A stretch of 64,000 nt of DNA. Origin: CAVQNQ01 sp963714205 (lineage in GTDB: Bacteria > Acidobacteriota > Terriglobia > Bryobacterales > Bryobacteraceae). A program made the position numbers and the translations under genes. Positions 26,525 through 35,555 of the stretch are shown piece by piece; the stretch's first letter is position 1; each line of letters opens with the position of its first letter. Below the pieces are notes generated by a model. It was not told the origin of the DNA. It saw nothing but the letters and a program-made list of their open reading frames with translations, and searched no databases. The stretch covers positions 248,001 to 312,000 of the forward strand of contig CAVQNQ010000004.1 in assembly GCA_963714205.1 (NCBI GenBank), read 5' to 3'.

Positions 26525-27544
26525 ATGACAATTCTGGTCACTGGCGGAGCCGGATTCATCGGATCGGCCTTCGTCCGAATGGCGATTTCCGAAACCGGCT
26601 GGCGCGTCGTCAATCTCGATAAACTGACCTACGCCGGAAACCTCGAGAACCTGGCGCCCGTGGAGGGCAGCCCGCGATACCGCTTCGCGCACGGCGATAT
26701 CTGCGACGGGAAACTGGTGGATGCCCTGCTGGCGGAAGAGCGGCCAGAAGCCATCGTGCATTTCGCGGCCGAATCGCACGTGGACCGCAGCATCCTCTCG
26801 CCGGAACCAGTCATCCAGACCAACTTACGCGGGACTTTCATACTGCTCGAGGCCGCCCGCCAGCACCGCACGCCGCGCTTCCTGCACGTCTCGACCGACG
26901 AGGTCTACGGGAGCCTGGCGGCCCCGCTCGAAGCCACCGAGGAGTTTCCGTTGAACCCCAGCAGCCCGTACTCGGCCTCCAAGGCCGGTGCGGACCTTCT
27001 GGCGCGCTCGTACTTCGTCACCTACCGGTTGCCGGTGGTCATCACGCGCGCTTCCAACAATTACGGGCCGTACCAGTTTCCGGAGAAGCTCATCCCGCTG
27101 ATGATCGCCAATGCGCTCGAGGACCGGCGGCTGCCTGTTTATGGCGACGGCTTACAGATTCGCGACTGGCTTTTCGTGGACGATCATTGCCGCGGCATCC
27201 TGGCGGCGCTGGCCAAGGGGCGTGAGGGAGAAATCTACAATGTCGGCGGAAACCGCTCCTTACCGAACCTGGAAGTGGTGCACAAGCTTCTCGCGGCCAC
27301 CGCGAAACCGGAAAGCCTGATCGAATATGTGACGGATCGCCCCGGCCACGACCGCCGTTATGCGCTCTCCAGTGAAAAGATCATGCGCGAAACGGGATGG
27401 CACCCCGTCGTGGATTTCGAGGAGGGCTTGGCGCGGACGATCGCGTGGTATCGCTCCAACTCCGCGTGGGTGGAGCGCGTGCGCAGCGGCGAATATCGCG
27501 GCTACTACGAGCGGAATTACGCAAATCGCGCGGTCTTACGCTGA
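26525..27544 (+). CDS. rfbB: dTDP-glucose 4,6-dehydratase
   Basis: Extended short-chain dehydrogenase that converts dTDP-glucose to the 4-keto-6-deoxy sugar using bound NAD. TGGAGFIGSAFVR at the N-terminus binds NAD; HFAAESHVDRSI, the STDEVYG block (catalytic Asp-Glu) and YSASKAGAD (catalytic Tyr-Lys) are all present, as is RASNNYGPYQFPEKLIPL. 339 residues is normal. With rfbA and rfbC it gives dTDP-4-keto-rhamnose; the reductase rfbD is not in the window. Confidence 0.95.
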   Translation: MTILVTGGAGFIGSAFVRMAISETGWRVVNLDKLTYAGNLENLAPVEGSPRYRFAHGDICDGKLVDALLAEERPEAIVHFAAESHVDRSILSPEPVIQTNLRGTFILLEAARQHRTPRFLHVSTDEVYGSLAAPLEATEEFPLNPSSPYSASKAGADLLARSYFVTYRLPVVITRASNNYGPYQFPEKLIPLMIANALEDRRLPVYGDGLQIRDWLFVDDHCRGILAALAKGREGEIYNVGGNRSLPNLEVVHKLLAATAKPESLIEYVTDRPGHDRRYALSSEKIMRETGWHPVVDFEEGLARTIAWYRSNSAWVERVRSGEYRGYYERNYANRAVLR

Positions 27545-27559
27545 ACGGGCGGCCCGGAC

Positions 27560-28612
27560 ATGCGGGTGGTGATCGAAGCCGCGTCGCTGGCTCTTTCGAG
27601 CGGAGGGCTTTCGCGATACACCGGGGAGCTCAGCCTGGCCTTGGCGCGCGGTTTCCCGGATGACGAGTTTTACCTCATTTCCGATCAGCCGTTTCAGATG
27701 CCTGCGGACCCTCCGTTCAACCTGAGGCGGGGCGGAACTCCGCGCAATGCCGCCGAACGACGCTGGTGGCTATGGGGCATCGCGCGCGAAATGGGGCGCC
27801 TGGGCGCTCAACTGGTGCACGGGCCGGATTTCTCGGTGCCTTATATTCCCCGTCGGCCCAGCGTGCTGACGCTGCACGATCTGTCGCCGTGGATGGAGCC
27901 GCGCTGGCACCACTGGGCCGACCGCGTCAGACGGCGAACTCCCGTGTTATTGGAATTGGGAATCGCCACCATGATCCTGACCTCCAGCGAACTGGTGCGC
28001 AAGCAGGCCATCGAACGCTTCCGGCTGAACCCCGGCCGGATTGTGGCCGTGCCGGAGGCCGCCGCGCCGTGGTTCCAACCCGTGGAAAGCCGGCCCGGCA
28101 CGCCTTACTTTCTGTTTGTCGGGACCATCGAGCCACGGAAAAACGTGCTCTCGCTAATCGAAGCCTGGCGCGAGATTCGCCGCGAGCACCCGGTCGATCT
28201 GGTGGTAGCCGGGAGGAGGCGCGCCGATTTTCCGCCCTTGGCCGAGGAGCCGGGCCTGCGCGTGATCGGTGAGATTCCCGACGAGCAGTTGCCACCTGTT
28301 TATTCGGGCGCGCTGGCGCTGGTCTATCCCAGCCTGTACGAGGGCTTCGGCCTGCCGGTGCTGGAGGCCATGCAGTGCGGCGCCTGTGTGATCGCCTCGC
28401 GCACCGTGGAGGAGGCCGGGGGGGATGCGGCCATTTATGCCGGGACCGTCGAGGAGCTGGTGGCGGCTATGCGTGGCGTGGTCGAGCATCCCGAATGGGC
28501 GGCGGAGCGGCGTGCCCGCTGCCGGGAGCGTGCCGGGCAATTCACCTGGGAGCGGACGGCGCGCCTCACCCGCGAGGTCTACGAAGAGGCGCGGAGGCGA
28601 TTTGGAAACTGA
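27560..28612 (+). CDS. Glycosyltransferase, GT4 family
   Basis: GT-B fold enzyme of 350 residues. The N-terminal half starts MRVVIEAASLALSSGGLSRYTGEL. The C-terminal half has the donor-site blocks YFLFVGTIEPRKNVLSLIEAW and LVYPSLYEGFGLPVLEAMQCG, with the EX7E pair (E...E) expected of retaining GT4 enzymes. It probably adds a sugar to a lipid-linked oligosaccharide on the inner face of the membrane. It follows rfbB by 15 bases and overlaps the next glycosyltransferase. Confidence 0.9.
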   Translation: MRVVIEAASLALSSGGLSRYTGELSLALARGFPDDEFYLISDQPFQMPADPPFNLRRGGTPRNAAERRWWLWGIAREMGRLGAQLVHGPDFSVPYIPRRPSVLTLHDLSPWMEPRWHHWADRVRRRTPVLLELGIATMILTSSELVRKQAIERFRLNPGRIVAVPEAAAPWFQPVESRPGTPYFLFVGTIEPRKNVLSLIEAWREIRREHPVDLVVAGRRRADFPPLAEEPGLRVIGEIPDEQLPPVYSGALALVYPSLYEGFGLPVLEAMQCGACVIASRTVEEAGGDAAIYAGTVEELVAAMRGVVEHPEWAAERRARCRERAGQFTWERTARLTREVYEEARRRFGN

Positions 28613-29786
28613 AACGCGGGAGCCGGCGCTGGTCTTGGCGCCCGAAGCCCCCTATCCGCTGGCGGGGGGCGGAGCTCTGCGAACAGCCTCGCTCGTTCAC
28701 TACCTGGCGCGCACGCGGCCGGTGGATTTGATCGTGTTCCGCCAGCCGGGATCTCCGCATCCGGCCAAATGGCTGCCCGTGGGCCTGGCTCGCCAGGTCA
28801 CCGCGATCGACCTGCCCGCGCACAACCGCCGTCTCCCGGCGCGGGCCTGGCGCAACGCCTGGCGCGTCACGCGCGAAGTGCCGCCGCTGGTGGACCGTTT
28901 CGCCGGTTTCGACCGCGAAATCGAGCGCGCCCTGGAAGGCCGCCGCTATGGCGTGGCGGTTATCGAGCATTTCTGGTGCGCGCCATACTGCGTGCAGGTC
29001 TCCGCGGTGGCCGGGCGCTCGGTGCTGAACCTGCACAATATCGAATCGCGCCTGCACGAGCATTGCGCGGCAGCCGGGCACGGGGCCGAAGGCTTCGCGC
29101 ACCGCATCTTCCGGCGCGCGGCTCTGGAGCTCGAGCGCCGCTGGCTGCCGCGCTTCTCCGAGGTGCTGCTCGCGTCGGAGACCGACGCCTTGGCGGCGCT
29201 CGCCATCGCCCCTTCCGCCCGCGTCACCGTGTACCCCAATGCGATTCCCTGGACGCCGGCGCCCGTGCGGGTTGGCGACCATGCCATCGTTTTCTCTGGA
29301 AACCTGGAGTACCACCCTAACGTCTCGGCTGTATGCTTCTTCCGCGAGCAAGTCTGGCCGGCACTCAGGTACCGCTGGCCGGGTCTGGTTTGGAGGCTCG
29401 TCGGCAAGAACTGCGCGGCGGTCCGGCGATACACGTCGGGCGATCCCCGGATCGAAGTGCGCGGCGAGGTCCTGGATGCGGTGGCCGAGTTGGCTCGCGC
29501 CAAGGTGGCCGTGGCGCCGATCCTGGCGGGCAGCGGCACGCGCCTGAAGATCATAGAGGCTTGGGCGGCGGGTTTGCCAGTAGTCTCGACCCCGCTGGGG
29601 GCGGAGGGCTTGCCGGCCCGTGACGGCGAAAACATCCTGCTGGCCGGCGATGCCGGCGCGTTTGCCGGTGCGGTCTCGCGGCTGCTGGAGTCCGCGGACC
29701 TGCGCGATAAGCTGGGCCGGAACGGCCGGCTATCGATGGAGACAGATTTCACGTGGGAAGCCGCGTGGTCAAGGCTAAGTTTCTGA
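28602..29786 (+). CDS. Glycosyltransferase, GT-B fold
   Basis: 394 residues. The start ETETREPALVLAPEAPYPLAGGGALRT places a Gly-rich acceptor loop as in GT4-type enzymes, and the donor site is HAIVFSGNLEYHPNVSAV followed by ILAGSGTRLKIIEAWAAGLPVVST. The TTG at 28602 is chosen because GGAGG lies five bases upstream and the coding signal begins there; it overlaps the preceding gene by 11 bases. Members of this subgroup often act late in polysaccharide assembly. Specificity unknown. Confidence 0.85.
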   Translation: METETREPALVLAPEAPYPLAGGGALRTASLVHYLARTRPVDLIVFRQPGSPHPAKWLPVGLARQVTAIDLPAHNRRLPARAWRNAWRVTREVPPLVDRFAGFDREIERALEGRRYGVAVIEHFWCAPYCVQVSAVAGRSVLNLHNIESRLHEHCAAAGHGAEGFAHRIFRRAALELERRWLPRFSEVLLASETDALAALAIAPSARVTVYPNAIPWTPAPVRVGDHAIVFSGNLEYHPNVSAVCFFREQVWPALRYRWPGLVWRLVGKNCAAVRRYTSGDPRIEVRGEVLDAVAELARAKVAVAPILAGSGTRLKIIEAWAAGLPVVSTPLGAEGLPARDGENILLAGDAGAFAGAVSRLLESADLRDKLGRNGRLSMETDFTWEAAWSRLSF

Positions 29787-29829
29787 TTGGAGACTCGCAT
29801 TGCATTCGTCCGTTATACTGAAGAGGCCA

Positions 29830-30987
29830 ATGCGCTTTGCCGTTGATGCCCATGCCATCGGCCGCCATCTCACGGGGAATGAAGTTTACGTCCGCAGTCT
29901 GCTGAGCGCATTTGCCGGCCAAGACCCAAACTCCGAGTTTCTGGCCTACGTGTCGGCGGAAAGCGCACTGCAGTACATTTCATCGCGGATCGTCACGCAG
30001 CAGATCTCGGCCAATCCCTTCTTGCGCCTCGGATTCGATCTGGCCATGAGGCTCCGTCGCGACCGCGCCGACCTGTTGCACGTGCAGTACACGGCTCCGC
30101 TGGCGTGCCCGGTGCCGATCGTAGTCAGCGTGCACGATGTGAGCTTCCTGGAGCATCCCGAATACTTCGCCGCCGGCCGCGCCCGGCAGTTGCAGTGGAC
30201 GGTGCGCCACACGGTGCGGCGCGCGGCCCGCGTGCTGACGGGGACGGAGTTCGCGCGGGCTTCCATTCTCAAGGCGTACGGCGATCTGGCTGAAGATAAG
30301 GTAATCGTGGTGCCCAACGCGGCCGCCCGCGAGTTCCGTCCGCTGCCGCGCGAAAGCGCCGCCGCCGAGGTGCGCCGGCGGATGGGTATCGCTGCGCCCT
30401 TCATCCTTTCGGTAGGGGATCTGCAGCCGCGCAAGAACCAGGTGGGGCTGATCCGCGCTTTCGCCCGCCTGGTGCGGGCCTATCCGCAACTGAATCACCA
30501 GCTCGTGCTGGCCGGGCAGGAGACCTGGTTCGCCGAGCGCGTGCGCGAAACCGCCCGCGATTCAGGCGTGGCCAGCCGCATCCAGTTTTTTGGCTTCGTC
30601 TCCGACGACGATCTGCTGCAACTCTACAACGCCTGCGACATCTTCGCATTTCCGTCCTTCTACGAGGGCTTCGGGCTGCCGGTCCTGGAGGCCATGGCCT
30701 GCGGGCGGGCGGTAGCCTGCTCCAATACTACGGCCCTTCCGGAAGTGGTGGACAGCGCGGCCATCCTGTTCGATCCCTACGCGCTGGATGAAATGGTGAC
30801 CACCCTGGCCGATCTGCTGCTGGACGCCGAATTACGGTCGCGCATGGAGCGGCTGGGCTTGCAGCGGGCCGCGCATTTCAGTTGGCAGAAGACCGCGCAG
30901 AAGACACTGGAGGTTTTCCACGAGGTGGCCGCGCGGCCGCGCGCCGCAGAGGCGAGCGCGGCGCCCGCGACCATAGTGCTCCGATGA
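29830..30987 (+). CDS. Glycosyltransferase, GT4 family (mannosyl/rhamnosyl-type)
   Basis: 385 residues starting MRFAVDAHAIGRHLTGNEVYVRSLL, the N-terminal pattern of WbaZ-like GT4 enzymes. Donor-site blocks: PFILSVGDLQPRKNQVGLIRAF and FAFPSFYEGFGLPVLEAMACG. The ATG at 29830 has AAGAGG just upstream. The stop overlaps the next start (ATGA). It extends the same glycan as the neighbouring enzymes. Confidence 0.9.
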   Translation: MRFAVDAHAIGRHLTGNEVYVRSLLSAFAGQDPNSEFLAYVSAESALQYISSRIVTQQISANPFLRLGFDLAMRLRRDRADLLHVQYTAPLACPVPIVVSVHDVSFLEHPEYFAAGRARQLQWTVRHTVRRAARVLTGTEFARASILKAYGDLAEDKVIVVPNAAAREFRPLPRESAAAEVRRRMGIAAPFILSVGDLQPRKNQVGLIRAFARLVRAYPQLNHQLVLAGQETWFAERVRETARDSGVASRIQFFGFVSDDDLLQLYNACDIFAFPSFYEGFGLPVLEAMACGRAVACSNTTALPEVVDSAAILFDPYALDEMVTTLADLLLDAELRSRMERLGLQRAAHFSWQKTAQKTLEVFHEVAARPRAAEASAAPATIVLR

Positions 30988-31691
30988 AGCGCATCCGATG
31001 CGTTTTCCCGATCTCCGCCGTGCTGCTGTGGCAGGCGGCCGCCCTCGCCCAGACAGGCTTTCCGTTTCAGGACGAATCCTTGCGCTACAGCGTCAACTGG
31101 CCCAGCGGGCTGAGCTTGGGCGAAACGACCTTCACCGCGCATCGCGGCGCCGGCGGATGGGATTTAGAGATGGGAATCGAAGCCGGCGTTCCGGGCTTCG
31201 CGGTAGCCGATAAATTTCACTCGTCCGCCACCTCCGAGCTCTGCTCCACCGCCTTCGAGCGCGACACCAGCCAGGGCAGCCGGAACGCGCGCGAGAAGAC
31301 CACCTTCGATCAGGCCGCCGGCATGGCGCACCGCGCGACCGAGCTTCCGGCGGGCGGGGGCCAGAGCGATTTCCAGATCGGCTCTTGCGCGCGCGACGCT
31401 CTGGCTTTCCTCTACTATTCGCGGCGCGAGTTGGGCCAGGGCCGCGTGCCGCCGGCGCGGCAGGCGTATTTCGGGTCGGCCTATTCGGTCCACATGGAGT
31501 ACACCGGCGCGCAGTCGATCTCCATAGGCGAAAGCCGCCCCGAGGTGACCGATCGCCTGGTGATTTCGGTGACGGGACCCAAGTCGGCTATCAGTTTCGA
31601 AGTCTTCTTCGCGCGCGACGCGGCCCGCACCCCCCTGCTGGTGAAGGTGCCCTTCAGCGTGGGAATCCTCTCGATGGAGCTGATTCGCTAG
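30984..31691 (+). CDS. Secreted DUF3108 protein
   Basis: A signal peptide (MKRIRCVFPISAVLLWQAAALAQ) is followed by ESLRYSVNWPSGLSLGETTF, the typical opening of DUF3108, a periplasmic beta-rich family of unknown function in Gram-negative bacteria. The second half (YSVHMEYTGAQSISIG, LLVKVPFSVGILSMEL) is beta-strand rich too. It is embedded in the polysaccharide operon with a four-base overlap upstream and one base of spacing downstream, so a role in glycan export or outer-membrane placement is likely but unproven. Confidence 0.8.
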   Translation: MKRIRCVFPISAVLLWQAAALAQTGFPFQDESLRYSVNWPSGLSLGETTFTAHRGAGGWDLEMGIEAGVPGFAVADKFHSSATSELCSTAFERDTSQGSRNAREKTTFDQAAGMAHRATELPAGGGQSDFQIGSCARDALAFLYYSRRELGQGRVPPARQAYFGSAYSVHMEYTGAQSISIGESRPEVTDRLVISVTGPKSAISFEVFFARDAARTPLLVKVPFSVGILSMELIR

Positions 31692-31692
31692 C

Positions 31693-33678
31693 ATGCGCGT
31701 GGCGTTCTTTTCGCCGTTGCCCCCGGCGCGCAGCGGGATCGCGGATTATTCCGAGGCGCTGGCGGGTGCGCTCGGCCGGTTCGCCGCAGTGGAATTGTTC
31801 GCGGACGCGGACCGGCCCTTCGATCCCGCGCGCTTCGATATTGCGCTGTACCAGCTTGGCAACAACCCGTACCACGGTTTCGTGTATGAGGCGGCTCTCC
31901 GGCATCCGGGGGTCGCGGTGATGCACGAATCGAATCTGCACCATCTCATCGCCCATCTCACCATCAAGCGCGGCGATTGGGATGCCTACGTGCGCGAGTG
32001 CGAATACCACGGTGGCCCGGAAGCGCGCGCCTTTGCCGAACGCGTGCGGCGGCTCGAGGTGGGTCCGGATTACGAAGGCGTAGCGATGACGCGGCGGCTG
32101 CTCGAGCGCTCGCGCGCGGTGGTCGTGCACAGCCGCTTCATGCGGGACGAAATGCACGGCGCCGGCTTCACCGGCCCGGCGGCGGTGATCCCCCACGGCG
32201 CCTGGATTCCCGAGGCCGATCGAAACCAGTACCGGCAACGATTGGGGCTGGACGAGACCGTGCCGCTGGTGGGGATTTTCGGCTTTCTCAAGCCGTACAA
32301 GCGCATCGCGGAATCTCTGCGCGCTTTCCGGCGGCTGGTGCGGCTGGCGCCGGAAGCCAAGATGATACTGGTAGGAGAGCCGCACCCCGAATTTCCCCTC
32401 GCGGAGACGATCCGCTCGATGAACCTGGGTTCGCACGTCCGCCTGCTCGGCTTCACGCCGATCGGCGATTTCGTGGGATACCTGGCAGCCTGCGACATCG
32501 TCTTGAACCTGCGCTATCCCACGGTGGGCGAGAGTTCGGGGACCCTGCTGCGGTCGCTCGGCCTGGGCAAGGCCGTGCTGGTTTCCGAGGTTGGCTCCTT
32601 CCAGGAGTTTCCCGACGATGTTTGCCTGAAGGTTCCCGTGGGCGCAGGCGAGGAAGACATCATCTTCGAATACTTGAATGTCTTGGTTTCGCGGCCGGAG
32701 GTGGCCCGCGCCATGGGCGGCCGCGCGCGCGAGTATGTGAAACGCGAATGCAGTTGGGAAGCCGTGGCAAGCCGGTACGCGGGCTTTCTGGAAGCGGTGG
32801 TGGCGGGAACCTGGCAAGAGCCGGCGGATTCCGCTGAGTTGCCCGAAGAGCCGATTCCGTCTCCGGATGCGGCGCCGCCGGCTGAAGACTCCGCCGAGTT
32901 GGCCGGCTATGTGCGCGGCTGGGCGCTAAACGACGAAGCCGCCCGATACTTCGAAACTCACCAGACGCGCCTCGCGAAGACCCTCTCGATTATTCCGCCG
33001 GGCGGCACGTGCGACAAGATCCTCGAAATGGGCGCCTACCTGCAACTAACGCCTGCGCTCCGCACCAAGTTGGGCTACGGAGAGGTGCGCGGCTGCTACT
33101 ACGGCCCGGCCGGCCGCATCGACCGTCGCGTGGTGACATCCGCCGAAGGCGAGACTTTCGAGTGCGCCATCGACCATTTCGACGCCGAGAAAGACCGCTT
33201 CCCCTATCCCGACGAGCACTACGCCACGGTGCTGTGCGGCGAGCTGATCGAGCACCTGTTCGAAGATCCCATGCACCTGATGAGCGAGGTGAACCGCATT
33301 CTCAAACCTGGCGGCCACCTGGTGCTGACCACTCCGAATGTGGCCTCGCTGCGGGCCATCTCGGCGATTCTGCAAGGCTATCACCCGGGCTTCTTTCACG
33401 CTTACATAAAGCCGGCCGAATCGGGCGAGGTGGATGCGCGCCACAACCGCGAGTACACGCCCAAGGAGATCCACCTGCTAATGGAGAATTCGGGCTTCGC
33501 CGTGGAGCTGCTCGAGACCGGGGAGTTTCGCGACGTGCCGCACCCTGAGTTCGCCTGGGTACGGCACATGCTGGAGCGTTACCGGCTGGAGACGGATCTG
33601 CGCGGCGACGGCATCTACGCCGTGGGGCGGAAGACCGGGCCGGTGAAGGAGCGATATCCCGCGTGGCTGTACGCATGA
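31693..33678 (+). CDS. Bifunctional glycosyltransferase-methyltransferase
   Basis: 661 residues with two enzymes in one chain. Residues 1-380 are a GT4 protein (MRVAFFSPLPPARSGIADYSEAL; VGIFGFLKPYKRIAESLRAF; LRYPTVGESSGTLLRSLGLG). A Pro/Glu-rich linker (about 380-405) follows. Residues 410-655 are a class I SAM-dependent methyltransferase: KILEMGAYLQLTPAL for motif I, CGELIEHLFEDPMHLMSEV and RILKPGGHLVLTTPNVASL for motifs II-III. The enzyme probably transfers a sugar and methylates the same or a neighbouring residue, a possible chain-end cap. The stop overlaps the next start. Confidence 0.88.
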   Translation: MRVAFFSPLPPARSGIADYSEALAGALGRFAAVELFADADRPFDPARFDIALYQLGNNPYHGFVYEAALRHPGVAVMHESNLHHLIAHLTIKRGDWDAYVRECEYHGGPEARAFAERVRRLEVGPDYEGVAMTRRLLERSRAVVVHSRFMRDEMHGAGFTGPAAVIPHGAWIPEADRNQYRQRLGLDETVPLVGIFGFLKPYKRIAESLRAFRRLVRLAPEAKMILVGEPHPEFPLAETIRSMNLGSHVRLLGFTPIGDFVGYLAACDIVLNLRYPTVGESSGTLLRSLGLGKAVLVSEVGSFQEFPDDVCLKVPVGAGEEDIIFEYLNVLVSRPEVARAMGGRAREYVKRECSWEAVASRYAGFLEAVVAGTWQEPADSAELPEEPIPSPDAAPPAEDSAELAGYVRGWALNDEAARYFETHQTRLAKTLSIIPPGGTCDKILEMGAYLQLTPALRTKLGYGEVRGCYYGPAGRIDRRVVTSAEGETFECAIDHFDAEKDRFPYPDEHYATVLCGELIEHLFEDPMHLMSEVNRILKPGGHLVLTTPNVASLRAISAILQGYHPGFFHAYIKPAESGEVDARHNREYTPKEIHLLMENSGFAVELLETGEFRDVPHPEFAWVRHMLERYRLETDLRGDGIYAVGRKTGPVKERYPAWLYA

Positions 33679-34904
33679 GTGCCGCGTACCGGGATCCCGA
33701 CGTCCGGCTGGACGCGGCTTCGCGGCGGGTCTGCGCCGCGTTCACCGTGCGCAACGATTCCGGCGAAACGTGGGCCGCGGCGGAAGGCTTCGGCATCGGA
33801 TACCATCTCTTCGACGCCGAAACCGGCACGCTGATCGTGGATGGCACGCGCGTGCAACTGGAGCGCGATCTCAAACCCGGCGAGAGCGCGCCCGTGCGTC
33901 TGGAATTCGAGGTGCCGCCGGAGGACGGGCGCTACCGGGTGATCGTATCGCCCATGCGGGAAGGCGTGTGCTGGTATTACGAGCGCGGCTGGCCGTTCCT
34001 GTTGGTGGAGGCATCGACCGCCAACGGAGTCGCCCGCCTCGAACGCACGCGCGTGGCCACGCGCGGCACGCTGCGGCGCGAACGGCTGCTGCGCGCCTTT
34101 GGCCGCGCGGTAGTTTATCCGGCGCTGACGGTCTGGCGCAATCGCGGGCTGATCCGCGTAATGGTGCGGCGCGACGTGCTGGGCCGCTACCGGGGATCGT
34201 TCGGGGGAGCCTTCTGGACCGTCATCAACCCGCTGCTGCTGATGCTCACCTACTTCTTCGTCTTCGGCGTGGTGCTGCATTCGCGTTTCGAGCAAGACCA
34301 GAGCCGCACGGGCTTCGCGCTCTACTTTCTGGCCGGAATGCTGCCGTGGCTGGCCTTCAGCGAGGCGGCCGGGCGCGCGCCTACCGTGATGCTGGAGCAT
34401 CGCAGCTTTGTCAAGAAGTTGGTCTTCGCAGTGGAGACGCTGCCCGTGAACCTGGTGGCCTCCGGCCTGGTGACCGAGCTGTTCGCGGTGGTGCTGTTCT
34501 GCGGATTCCTGCTGGCCCTGCGCGGCGGGGTTCCCCCGGCGGTGATATGGCTGCCGCTCCTGGTGGTGCCGCAGGTGCTCTTCACCGCCGGGGTGAGCTG
34601 GTTCCTGGCGGCGCTGGGCGTGTTCGTGCGCGACCTCGGCCAGATTATCGGTTTCCTGCTGACCATCTGGTTCTTCATCACGCCCATCTGCTATCCGGAA
34701 AAATCCCTCGGGCCATCTGCTACCCTATTGCTTTCTAAGAACCCGATTTACGTGCTGGTGCGCGGATACCGGGCCATTTTCCTGGAGAACCAGGCTCCGG
34801 CATTCGGGCCGCTTTGGAAATTGTGGGTGCTGGCCGTGGTGGTGTCCGTCGCCGGCCACGCATGGTTTTATAAGTTGCGGAAGTCTTTCGCCGATATTCT
34901 GTAG
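33675..34904 (+). CDS. ABC-2 polysaccharide exporter permease with N-terminal beta-sandwich domain
   Basis: 409 residues. Residues 1-120 form a beta-rich domain (VCAAFTVRNDSGETWAAAEG, GIGYHLFDAETGTLIVDG, YRVIVSPMREGVCWYYERGW) like the glycan-recognition domains seen on Wzt ATPases and glycosyltransferases. Residues 150-409 are an ABC-2/Wzm permease with six membrane helices (VRRDVLGRYRGSFGGAFW, FALYFLAGMLPWLAF, IIGFLLTIWFFITPICYPE). Together it should export a finished polysaccharide. The matching ATPase is not next to it, which is unusual; it may be outside the window. Confidence 0.85.
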   Translation: MSAAYRDPDVRLDAASRRVCAAFTVRNDSGETWAAAEGFGIGYHLFDAETGTLIVDGTRVQLERDLKPGESAPVRLEFEVPPEDGRYRVIVSPMREGVCWYYERGWPFLLVEASTANGVARLERTRVATRGTLRRERLLRAFGRAVVYPALTVWRNRGLIRVMVRRDVLGRYRGSFGGAFWTVINPLLLMLTYFFVFGVVLHSRFEQDQSRTGFALYFLAGMLPWLAFSEAAGRAPTVMLEHRSFVKKLVFAVETLPVNLVASGLVTELFAVVLFCGFLLALRGGVPPAVIWLPLLVVPQVLFTAGVSWFLAALGVFVRDLGQIIGFLLTIWFFITPICYPEKSLGPSATLLLSKNPIYVLVRGYRAIFLENQAPAFGPLWKLWVLAVVVSVAGHAWFYKLRKSFADIL

Positions 34905-34939
34905 CACGCTGGGAGCGCCTCCCAGGGGGATCGAAGAGC

Positions 34940-35542
34940 TTGCTTCACAAGATCACGGCCGTGCTGGTGGCCTTTGGCCCGCTGGGAGTCTTTCTCCTCA
35001 GTATTGCCGATTCGCTGGGGATCCCCCTTCCGGCAGCGATGGACCTCCTGCTGATTACCGTGGGGGCCGGGAGCGTCCGGAACCCGCGCCATGCCTACCT
35101 GACGGCGCTCGTGGCGGTGGTGGGTTCGGTGATCGGCAACGTCGCTCTTTTTCTGGCGGCCCGCCAGGGCGCGCGATGGATCGCCAGGCGCGAGCCCCTT
35201 CCCGGCCGGCGGCGGCAATTCCAGGAGTGGTTCCAGCGCTACGGTTTCCTAACTGTCTTCATTCCCACGGTGACGCCCATCGTGCCCCTGCCGCTCAAGG
35301 TCTTCGTAATTTCGGCGGGCGCCCTGCGCGCCCCCTTCGTGAAGTTCCTGGCGGTCATCGTGGTGGCCCGTGTCATCCGCTATTTCGGCGATGTCTACCT
35401 GGGAATCCAGTTGGAAGCCGACGCCCAGGGCTTTCTGATTCGCAACGGGTGGACCCTGGCGGGCATCGCGCTCGGCTGCGCGGTGGCGGTCTATGCCACG
35501 ATGCGGGCCATCGACCGGCGCAAGCCCGCTACAATGGAGTGA
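34940..35542 (+). CDS. DedA/VTT-family membrane protein
   Basis: 200 residues with five hydrophobic stretches. The conserved core is the VTT pattern: SLGIPLPAAMDLLLITVGAG, a Gly-rich helix GSVIGNVALFLAARQGARWI and the re-entrant block FLTVFIPTVTPIVPLPLKVF. DedA proteins flip polyprenyl-phosphate or phospholipids across the membrane. This fits a location behind a polysaccharide operon, where the lipid carrier must be recycled. TTG start at 34940 with AGGGGG ten bases upstream. Confidence 0.8.
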   Translation: MLHKITAVLVAFGPLGVFLLSIADSLGIPLPAAMDLLLITVGAGSVRNPRHAYLTALVAVVGSVIGNVALFLAARQGARWIARREPLPGRRRQFQEWFQRYGFLTVFIPTVTPIVPLPLKVFVISAGALRAPFVKFLAVIVVARVIRYFGDVYLGIQLEADAQGFLIRNGWTLAGIALGCAVAVYATMRAIDRRKPATME

Positions 35543-35555
35543 ATCCGCATTCCGG

